A stretch of DNA of 11,324 bases, from assembly GCA_026392575.1 (NCBI GenBank), contig JAPLBU010000168.1, positions 2,029 to 13,352 on the forward strand, in the 5' to 3' direction. The DNA is from Actinomycetota bacterium. Its GTDB lineage: Bacteria > Actinomycetota > Actinomycetes > S36-B12. Both the position numbers and the translations under genes were made by a program. Of the stretch, positions 1 through 5,788 are shown in pieces (position 1 is the stretch's first letter; each line of letters begins with the position of its first letter). The notes beneath the pieces were generated by a model that saw nothing but the letters and a program-made list of their open reading frames with translations, was not told the origin of the DNA and ran no database searches.

Positions 1-2
1 AC

Positions 3-131
3 CTGTCACCAACTGATGTCGGTGCCGGGACGGCACTGACATCCGAGTACGTCGGGCGGGAGACCCTGGCACTCCTGCGCTATCACGTCGTGACGCGCTG
101 GTCGCTCCCGGAGATCATCCGCTCCCGCTAG
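3..131 (+). CDS. 3' end of an unidentified gene (partial)
   Basis: This is the only plus-strand frame open from the window edge; the other two hit stops within about 40 bases. It ends at TAG 129-131 and encodes 42 residues, finishing with RYHVVTRWSLPEIIRSR. Roughly 80% of its third codon positions are G or C, matching the neighbouring genes and supporting real coding. The start lies outside the window. The tail is amphipathic with no motif I recognise, so no function is proposed. It converges on the TlpA-like gene, and their ends overlap by 17 bases (115-131), leaving no room for a separate terminator. The main alternative is a chance open frame. Confidence 0.45.
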   Translation: MSPTDVGAGTALTSEYVGRETLALLRYHVVTRWSLPEIIRSR

Positions 132-696
132 TCGGTTCTGCCGCGACCGCCGCGATGATGCTCGACAGCTCCTTCTGGTCCGCCTCCCCGATGATGCGTG
201 CGGCGATACGCCCGTCGCGATCGATGACGACCGTGCTCGGGATGGCGGTGGGTGGAACGCCCGGAATCGTGGCGAGGATGCTCCCGTCGGCGTCGACGAT
301 GCTCGGATAGGTCATGCCGAGATCCTGCTCGAAGGCTGCGGCCGCGGCCGGATCGTCGTTCACGTCGAGGCCGACGACCGCCACCTGAGCCGGATCCGCC
401 TGCTCGGCGATCGCGACGAAGACTGGAACCTCGTCGCGGCAGGGTGCGCACCACGAGGCCCACGAGTTGAGAACCACGACCCTGCCCTGCAGGTCGCTGA
501 CGGCGAGGGTGCTGCCGTCGGTCGTGGGGCCGCTGACCGGTGGCAGCGCCTCGCGCTCGTCGGGCGCGAAGATCGTCGTGCCGACGAGAGTCGAGGGCGG
601 CGCATCGCGCCCGCACCCAGCGACGAGAGCAGGCAGGCACAGGGCGAGCGCTATGAGCACCGCTGGTGTCCGACGGTTCATCGCGACTGCGCTCAT
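115..696 (-). CDS. TlpA/ResA-type thioredoxin-fold lipoprotein
   Basis: Predicted extracytoplasmic thiol-disulfide oxidoreductase of 193 residues. The N-terminus has a hydrophobic signal (about residues 11-27) ending in a lipobox, V-A-G-Cys28, so it should be a lipid-anchored protein on the outer face of the membrane. A thioredoxin domain follows: the VVVLNSWASWCAPCRDE region holds the redox pair Cys83-Ala-Pro-Cys86, and the cis-proline motif is A-I-P153-S-T. Proteins of this family reduce cysteines of cytochrome c apoproteins or of the CuA site in oxidase subunit II. Its coupling to ctaG (ATGA overlap at 693-696) favours an oxidase role. The ATG at 696 is preferred over upstream in-frame starts because GAGGAG lies six bases before it and the signal peptide then sits at the N-terminus. 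The family is clear; the exact substrate is inferred. Confidence 0.9.
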   Translation of the reverse strand: MSAVAMNRRTPAVLIALALCLPALVAGCGRDAPPSTLVGTTIFAPDEREALPPVSGPTTDGSTLAVSDLQGRVVVLNSWASWCAPCRDEVPVFVAIAEQADPAQVAVVGLDVNDDPAAAAAFEQDLGMTYPSIVDADGSILATIPGVPPTAIPSTVVIDRDGRIAARIIGEADQKELSSIIAAVAAEPTSGSG

Positions 697-1535
697 GTCG
701 CGCTCCTCGCCAGCTCGGCGTCGAGGCGCCGGCCCTTGCGCTCCTCGTCGGCGAACCACTGCGCCGCGGCGACCATCATCCAGAAGGAGTCGACCACCAT
801 GACCAGCGCCCACATCAGGCCGCCCGCGAGCTGCTGATCGGCCAGTGGATCAAGTCCGAACGGGCGGGGCCGGTCGAAGAAGGGGTAGAGCAGCACGGGT
901 GCGAAGTAGATGACCGCCCCGGTGATCGCCTCGGGAACCATCATCAGGGCCAGGGACACCAGCCGGAAGGCGTGGGTGGGTCGCCGCGGCTGGAGGTTCG
1001 AGCCGATCAGGGGGAAGTAGTAGAGAACGGCGACGATGAGGAACAGCGGCTGCTCGATGAAGTAGTCGGCGTCGTGGTTGGCCAGTGCCCAGCCGTAGAA
1101 CGGCGTGAAGTGCGCACCCAGGAGTACCCCGGCGAACAGCGCCCAAGTCAGGTAGGGGTTGGTCAGCAGCCGCACGGCCCGGCTCCGCAGGATCGGGACG
1201 ATCCACCGGCGTCGCGTTGCACCGGAGCTGGCGGCGAAGGCCAGGGTCACGGGATTGCCGAGCACGAGCAGGGGTGCGGCCGCCATCATGACGAGCAGGT
1301 GCTGGGTCATGTGCGCCCAGAAGAAGGTGTGCGACCACGCGGGCAGCGGGCCGAGGTAGACGACGGCCAGGATGGCGATCCCCGTGAGAAAGCATGCGGT
1401 GCTCCCGCGTGGCCATCGAACGGTCGTCCGATGACCGGCCCACAGGTACCAGCCGGTAACTAAGACCAGGTTGACCGCCACGAAGGCATCGAAGGTCGAG
1501 GCCCCCACAAAGGTGCCCAGGACGCCGTTCGACAC
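693..1535 (-). CDS. ctaG: Cytochrome c oxidase assembly protein, caa3_CtaG type
   Basis: A 280-residue polytopic membrane protein with about seven hydrophobic segments, matching the caa3_CtaG family. This family is associated with formation of active aa3/caa3 oxidases, probably through copper delivery to CuB, and is distinct from the mitochondrial Cox11-like CtaG. Family features visible are the His-rich stretch WSHTFFWAHMTQHLLVMM (His69, His75, His79, plausible metal ligands), the following APLLVLGNP loop, and a conserved-looking EQPLF segment near residue 161. The start is GTG 1535-1533, with GGGAGGT five bases upstream. It is transcribed divergently from the oxidase operon and overlaps the TlpA-like gene by four bases. 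In many actinobacteria this domain is fused to CopD; here CopD is a separate gene in the opposite operon. Confidence 0.9.
   Translation of the reverse strand: MSNGVLGTFVGASTFDAFVAVNLVLVTGWYLWAGHRTTVRWPRGSTACFLTGIAILAVVYLGPLPAWSHTFFWAHMTQHLLVMMAAAPLLVLGNPVTLAFAASSGATRRRWIVPILRSRAVRLLTNPYLTWALFAGVLLGAHFTPFYGWALANHDADYFIEQPLFLIVAVLYYFPLIGSNLQPRRPTHAFRLVSLALMMVPEAITGAVIYFAPVLLYPFFDRPRPFGLDPLADQQLAGGLMWALVMVVDSFWMMVAAAQWFADEERKGRRLDAELARSAT
703..708 (-). promoter_or_regulatory. Ribosome binding site deciding the TlpA-like start
   Basis: On the minus strand this reads GAGGAG, six bases before ATG 696-694. It lies inside the end of ctaG, so the lipoprotein gene would be translated by coupling to ctaG. 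It supports the 193-residue form over a longer in-frame version starting inside ctaG. Confidence 0.7.
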
Positions 1536-1630
1536 GCAGGACCTCCCTATGGCTATTGTTCGGGTTTGTCAGTTGTCGCACCGCTATGGTCGGGCCAACG
1601 AAATCCACTGGACGACGATAGGAGGCAGCA
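1536..1630. promoter_or_regulatory. Divergent intergenic region, ctaG / oxidase operon
   Basis: This 95-bp gap must hold the promoters for both the minus-strand ctaG-tlpA pair and the plus-strand oxidase operon. Strong Shine-Dalgarno sequences sit at both edges: AGGAGG at 1620-1625 (plus), five bases before GTG 1631, and GGGAGGT at 1541-1547 (minus), five bases before GTG 1535. It is more A/T-rich than the flanking genes. Short repeats are present: three TTGT-type steps between 1556 and 1578, and CTATGG at both 1547-1552 and 1584-1589. No pair of -35/-10 hexamers with proper spacing stands out, so the promoters are inferred from layout only. Confidence 0.5.
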
Positions 1631-2335
1631 GTGAAGCGGTTCATCTTCGCACTCCTGACGGTCGCCATCGGCGCCATCGTTGTCGCGGGTGCGGTGCTCA
1701 TCGCCCAGCAGCGTCAGGCCGAGCCGGCCGTGCTGGCCGCCACCGTGGTCGGGACGGCTGAGACACCCCAGGGCACCCTGCCGCACGCCACGCTCGAGCT
1801 GTCGATCTACCCGCAGGCCTCCGACGCCGTTCCCGGGCCGACCTCCGGCGTCAACGCGGTGGTCACCGCGACCGATCAGGACACGTGGCCGTTCTACTGG
1901 CCCTCGACGACCCTGCAGTTGCCGGCCCACACGCTCGTGACGATGACGGTGCACCAGTACGACAGCGCCGGTGCCGTCTACAACCCGTACTTCGCCACGG
2001 TGCAGGGCACCGTCGACGGCATGGCCGAGTTCAACGGCACGAAGAAGGCGGCCATCAAGCCGGCCGACGTGGCGCACACCTTCATGATCCATCAGTACCC
2101 CGAGGGCGGGCAGCCCACCTTCTTCCTCAACGTTCCGATGGAGGGGGTCGCGGCCAATGCGAAGAACGAGGCCAACGGCTACCCCAAGCCCGTCGATGTC
2201 ACGTTCTCCTTCATCACGGGCGATCCGGGCAGCTACGTGTGGAACTGCGAGGACCCCTGCGGTAACAGCTACGTCCAGTTCGGCGGCGTCATGAGCGAGC
2301 GCGGCTGGATGAGCGGAACGGTCACGGTCGTCTGA
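1631..2335 (+). CDS. Membrane-anchored cupredoxin-like protein with degenerate CuA motif
   Basis: 234 residues with an N-terminal hydrophobic anchor or signal (about residues 4-25) and an exported beta-rich domain. The C-terminal half resembles the CuA domain of oxidase subunit II. The segment KPADVAHTFMI (His149) matches the KDVVHNFWV segment of the next gene, and WNCEDPCG (Cys206, Cys210) keeps the CxxxCG spacing. In CuA the motif continues with His four and Met seven residues after the second Cys; here those positions are Tyr214 and Phe217. His154 and Met221 are other possible ligands. It is therefore unlikely to form a normal dinuclear CuA, but could bind a single copper. It is first in the operon, and its TGA overlaps the ATG of subunit II by one base. 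Possible roles are electron donor to subunit II, a copper chaperone, or an accessory subunit. The start is GTG with AGGAGG five bases upstream. The fold is likely; the function is unknown. Confidence 0.75.
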   Translation: MKRFIFALLTVAIGAIVVAGAVLIAQQRQAEPAVLAATVVGTAETPQGTLPHATLELSIYPQASDAVPGPTSGVNAVVTATDQDTWPFYWPSTTLQLPAHTLVTMTVHQYDSAGAVYNPYFATVQGTVDGMAEFNGTKKAAIKPADVAHTFMIHQYPEGGQPTFFLNVPMEGVAANAKNEANGYPKPVDVTFSFITGDPGSYVWNCEDPCGNSYVQFGGVMSERGWMSGTVTVV

Positions 2336-3201
2336 TGTCCATCGACAACCCGCCGACCATCGAGGTCGACCAGCCCGAGGAGCCGACGAACCGGCCCGCC
2401 GCCGACCACCGGCTCAAGGAATGGCTGTCGCGCGGCTATGTGCGGCGCATCATCGTGCTCTCGGTCATCATCGGGTTGGTGATCCTGCCGCTCGCATGGC
2501 TGGTCATCCACTTCATGAACCTGACTGGTGCCCCGGCGTCGGCGATCATGGTGGAGATCGAGCGGACGATGTTCGTCTTCACCGTGGTCTCGGCTCCGCT
2601 CATGGCGATCACGCTGGCGATCCTCTTCTACAGCCTCACCGGCTGGGGACGGGTCACGGGCGAGGATCCGCCGATGCAGGAGAGCCCGGCGATCCGCACC
2701 AACGGCACGGCCGTGGTGCTGTGGATCGCGGCGACCAGCATCCTCGCCGGCTTCCTCGTGATCTGGGGCCTCGTCGAGTTGGCGACGATCACCTCCTACG
2801 CGAACGGCTCCACCCCGGCCAACCAGCAGCCCAATGGCCAGAAGGCCATTGACATCAATGTCACGGGCCAGCAGTGGGTGTGGACCTTCGAGTACCCCGA
2901 CCAGGGCGCGATCACGACCGACACGCTCGTGGTGCCGATCGATGTTCCGCTCTACTTCAACGTCACCTCGAAGGATGTCGTCCACAACTTCTGGGTCGTC
3001 GAGCTCGGGATCAAGATCGACGCGAACCCCGGGGCGATCACCAACACCGGTGTGACGCCCGACAAGCTCGGCACGTTCAACATCCGCTGCGCCGAACTGT
3101 GCGGACTCCACCACGCGTACATGCAGACCAAGATCAAGGTCGTCACCCAGGCCGAGTTCGACTCCTGGGTCCGTGAAATGGGCGGGAAGAGGACCGTATG
3201 A
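2335..3201 (+). CDS. ctaC: Cytochrome c oxidase subunit II
   Basis: 288 residues. Subunit II takes electrons from cytochrome c (or another donor) through its extracytoplasmic dinuclear CuA centre and passes them to heme a of subunit I. All CuA ligands are present: His217 in DVVHNFW, then Cys252, Glu254 (backbone carbonyl), Cys256, His260 and Met263 in CAELCGLHHAYM. The aromatic electron-entry patch GQQWVWTFEYPD is at residues 178-189. Three hydrophobic segments are visible (about 38-60, 79-100, 123-147), where two are usual, and there is no lipobox. The acidic N-terminal 25 residues lack a normal signal peptide, so segment 1 probably acts as a signal anchor. There is no fused cytochrome c domain. 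The start ATG overlaps the preceding stop (TGATG), and its TGA overlaps the ctaD ATG. Confidence 0.96.
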   Translation: MSIDNPPTIEVDQPEEPTNRPAADHRLKEWLSRGYVRRIIVLSVIIGLVILPLAWLVIHFMNLTGAPASAIMVEIERTMFVFTVVSAPLMAITLAILFYSLTGWGRVTGEDPPMQESPAIRTNGTAVVLWIAATSILAGFLVIWGLVELATITSYANGSTPANQQPNGQKAIDINVTGQQWVWTFEYPDQGAITTDTLVVPIDVPLYFNVTSKDVVHNFWVVELGIKIDANPGAITNTGVTPDKLGTFNIRCAELCGLHHAYMQTKIKVVTQAEFDSWVREMGGKRTV

Positions 3202-5141
3202 CCGACACCGCGGTGGTCTACCAGACCCACGACGTCCCGCAGCCACGCCAGCACGGGAAGCCGGGTGGCATCCTGCGGCATACGAGCATCATCACCGGCA
3301 CGGTCCTCGGTGTCGTCGCGGCCGTTGTCACCTACGCCATCGGCTCGCACTTCTTCGTCCCCTGGGGTACCCAGAACTCGGACGCGTCCCAGGTCGGCCT
3401 CAACGCGCTGATCGCTGCGACGTACTTCGCCTGGGTGATCTTCTTCATGATCGGCATCGGCGCCTTCGCCGGGCCGATCCGCTGGGCGCTCGGGCACGAT
3501 CTCACGCACGACGATGCCGAGTACATGGCCGGCAAGGACCAGGGCAAGTGGCGCTACTGGAAGTACACGACCGACCACAAGGTCGTCGGCACCCAGTACC
3601 TCATCGTCTCGATGGTCCTGCTCGGGCTCGGCGGCCTCCTGGCGATGCTGATCCGCACCGAGCTGGGCATCACGTGGATGGAGGTCTTCGACCCCAACTT
3701 CTACAACTCGCTCATCGGCACCCACGGCATCGTGATGATCATCGCGCTGATCATCGTGGTCACCGGCCCGTTCGGAAACTTCATCCTGCCGATCATGATC
3801 GGCGCACGCGACATGGCGTTCCCGCGGCTCAACGCGCTCAGCTTCTGGCTGCTGTTCGCCGCGATCCCGCCTCTCGCCTCCAACCTCTTCCTCGGCGGTC
3901 TCCGCGACGGCTGGACGGTCTACCAGCCGCTGGCGTCGCAGGCCCCGATCGGCATGATCGGCTACCAGGTCACGATCATCGTCTTCGCCTTCTCGACCGG
4001 CGTCGCGTCGGTCAACCTCATCACCACGTCGGTGACGATGCGAGCACGCGGCATGACCTGGAACCGGGTTCCGATCTTCGTGATCGGCGTCATCGCGTCG
4101 TCGGTCATGGGCCTGGTCTGGTTCCCGATGTTCCAGTACTCGCAGATCCTCGCCATCAGCGACAAGGTCATCTCGACCAGCTTCTACAACCCCGTCATGG
4201 GCGGCAGCGTCTGGCTGTACGAGAACCTGTTCTGGCTGCTGGGTCATCCCGAGGTCTATGTCGTGGTCATCCCGGGCACCGCAGCGCTGATGGAACTCAT
4301 GGTGGTGTTCCTGCGAAAGCCGCTGTTCTCCTACAAGGTCGCGATAGCGGGCTTCGCCGGTGTCGTGGGCATCAGCTCGATCGTGTGGGTCCATCACATG
4401 TACATGACCGGCTGGGCTCCGTCTGCGGGCTACCCGTTCATGCTGTCCACCGAGCTGATCTCGATCCCGTTCGGCTTCCTCGTGCTGGTCATGCTCGGCA
4501 CGCTGTGGCGCGGCAAGCCGTGGACGCGACTTCCGATGATGTGCGTCTACGCCGTGGTCTGGGACAAGGTCGTGGGTGGCATCACGGGTGTCTACCTGTC
4601 GGACGTTCCCGTCGACCAGTACATGCACGGCAGCATGTTCGTCGTCGCCCACTTCCATTACATGCTGATGGGTGCCGGGCTCTTCGCTGCGATCGGCGCC
4701 ACGGCCTACTGGTTCCCGAAGATGACCGGTCGCATGCTCGACGAGCGGCTCGGCTCCATCGGCTTCTGGGTCGCTTTCTTCGGCTTCCAGCTCACCTTCG
4801 GCTCGATGTTCGTCGCTGGCCTGCAGGGCATGCCCCGTCGCGTCCTGCAGTTCGACAACGCATTCAACATCTCCAACTGGCTCTCGACGATCGGTGCCTT
4901 CACGATCGGCATCGGCATGCTGGTCTTCCTGTACGCCATCATCACCTCGTGGCGATCCGGCAAGCCGTCGGGCAGCAATCCGTGGGGCGGCAAGACCCTC
5001 GAATGGCAGACGGAGACGCCGGTGCCGCTGGAGAACTTCCCGGTCCTGCCGGTCGTCACCGGTGACCCGTACGACTACGGCGTGCCTGATCCGTACGACG
5101 CGGTCCTTGAAGCCGACAAGCAGCCGGCAGGTGTGGCATGA
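3198..5141 (+). CDS. ctaD: Cytochrome c oxidase subunit I (heme-copper oxidase, A type)
   Basis: 647 residues, longer than the usual 530-580. This is the catalytic subunit, reducing O2 to water at heme a3-CuB. Ligands visible: heme a His176 (GTHGIVM) and His487; heme a3 His485 (VAHFHYML); CuB His350, His399 and His400; and the cross-linked Tyr354 in HPEVY. D-channel residues are intact: Asn194, Asp205, Asn212 and the E286 equivalent Glu352, so it is A1-like by that motif. The propionate arginines Arg547-Arg548 (GMPRR) are present. Oddities: the K-channel residues are replaced (Met365, Phe425, Leu428), and the Mg-site Asp is Gly478. About 115 extra N-terminal residues carry two membrane segments (about 31-55, 69-98) before the family's usual opening at WKYTTDHK. 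The C-terminal tail after about residue 585 is hydrophilic. ATG 3198 overlaps the ctaC stop and is preceded by AAGAGG. Confidence 0.97.
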   Translation: MTDTAVVYQTHDVPQPRQHGKPGGILRHTSIITGTVLGVVAAVVTYAIGSHFFVPWGTQNSDASQVGLNALIAATYFAWVIFFMIGIGAFAGPIRWALGHDLTHDDAEYMAGKDQGKWRYWKYTTDHKVVGTQYLIVSMVLLGLGGLLAMLIRTELGITWMEVFDPNFYNSLIGTHGIVMIIALIIVVTGPFGNFILPIMIGARDMAFPRLNALSFWLLFAAIPPLASNLFLGGLRDGWTVYQPLASQAPIGMIGYQVTIIVFAFSTGVASVNLITTSVTMRARGMTWNRVPIFVIGVIASSVMGLVWFPMFQYSQILAISDKVISTSFYNPVMGGSVWLYENLFWLLGHPEVYVVVIPGTAALMELMVVFLRKPLFSYKVAIAGFAGVVGISSIVWVHHMYMTGWAPSAGYPFMLSTELISIPFGFLVLVMLGTLWRGKPWTRLPMMCVYAVVWDKVVGGITGVYLSDVPVDQYMHGSMFVVAHFHYMLMGAGLFAAIGATAYWFPKMTGRMLDERLGSIGFWVAFFGFQLTFGSMFVAGLQGMPRRVLQFDNAFNISNWLSTIGAFTIGIGMLVFLYAIITSWRSGKPSGSNPWGGKTLEWQTETPVPLENFPVLPVVTGDPYDYGVPDPYDAVLEADKQPAGVA

Positions 5142-5788
5142 GTGCTCCCGTGACCGAGCCGCTGTACCCGACCACCGGGGAGCCGGTGTCCATCAACGCC
5201 CGCCGCAACCGCATGGGCATCTGGTTGTGCATCGTCTCGGATATCACCGGCACGGTCGCGCTCCTGGTGGCCTACTCCTACCTGTGGTCGCTCAACGTCA
5301 ACAACGCGTGGGCGCCGCCGAAGAATGCGTGGGCGCCGCCCACGACGTTCTGGCTGATCGTGCTGGGCACGGCCCTCGCGACGGCGCTCATGTGGTGGGG
5401 CCTGCGCGAGATCGACAAGGGCAACCGCGGCGGACTCATGCTCGCGGCCAGCCTGTCGATGCTCGTCGTCCTCATAACCTTCATCGGCCAGATCATCCAG
5501 CTGTCGACCTTCCCCTTCGGGCCGGCCGATGGTGCTTACGCGTCGGCCACCTTCTGGCTCTGCCTCGGAGCGGCCATCCACCTGTCGCTGCTGCTGTTCC
5601 TGGCGCAGGCGATCATGGGACGCACCCGCGCCGGCCGCATCACGCAGGGTAATAGCTCGCATGTGCGCCTCGTCGCGATGTACATGACGTGGGCGACGAT
5701 CGCGATCTTCCTGGGTGCGGTGTTCGCCTCCACGATGACGACCAGCCCGAACACCAACAGCCCGACCTTCGGTACCTTCCAGGAGTGA
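5138..5788 (+). CDS. ctaE: Cytochrome c oxidase subunit III
   Basis: 216 residues with about five hydrophobic segments, the short form of subunit III lacking the first two helices of the mitochondrial and proteobacterial versions. The opening RRNRMGIWLCIVSDITG matches the family's start of its core, where an R-x-x-x-W-L-F-x-x-S-E stretch is typical; the usual Glu is Asp35 here. His148 in the CLGAAIHLSLLL helix matches the conserved helix His. Subunit III binds subunit I and supports sustained D-channel proton uptake. The loop after the first helix contains a six-residue tandem repeat (NAWAPP, Lys, NAWAPP). ATG 5138 overlaps the ctaD stop as ATGA, and its stop overlaps the next start as GTGA. 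Identity is clear from both sequence and position. Confidence 0.92.
   Translation: MSAPVTEPLYPTTGEPVSINARRNRMGIWLCIVSDITGTVALLVAYSYLWSLNVNNAWAPPKNAWAPPTTFWLIVLGTALATALMWWGLREIDKGNRGGLMLAASLSMLVVLITFIGQIIQLSTFPFGPADGAYASATFWLCLGAAIHLSLLLFLAQAIMGRTRAGRITQGNSSHVRLVAMYMTWATIAIFLGAVFASTMTTSPNTNSPTFGTFQE
5303..5341 (+). repeat. 18-bp tandem duplication in ctaE, 21-bp period
   Basis: Two copies of an 18-base unit at 5303-5320 and 5324-5341 differ at two positions and are separated by an AAG codon. Both encode NAWAPP in frame, giving a proline-rich duplicated loop after the first helix of subunit III. Confidence 0.85.

Noticed and set aside
666..1463. Plus-strand 265-codon frame opposite ctaG
   Set aside because: Hydrophilic mirror of a helix-rich gene; no start signal and no recognisable domain.
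1566..1590. TTGTCA (1566-1571) and TATGGT (1585-1590) as a promoter for the oxidase operon
   Set aside because: The spacer is only 13 bases, too short for a standard sigma-70-type promoter; no better pair was found.
1631..2335. Calling this gene a second functional oxidase subunit II
   Set aside because: The CuA His and Met positions are Tyr and Phe, there is only one membrane segment, and a complete subunit II follows directly.
2269..3246. Minus-strand 325-codon frame opposite ctaC
   Set aside because: Asp/Arg/His-rich composition, no domain pattern, and opposite a clear CuA subunit gene.
2952..4658. Long minus-strand open frame (568 codons) antisense to ctaC/ctaD
   Set aside because: Its translation is dominated by Asp, Arg, His and Glu without any domain pattern. 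It lies opposite a fully motif-supported subunit I gene, a typical GC-rich mirror frame.
3173..5065. Plus-strand 630-codon frame overlapping ctaD in another register
   Set aside because: The product is Arg/His/Pro-rich with no hydrophobic segments, and the overlapping frame carries all oxidase ligands.
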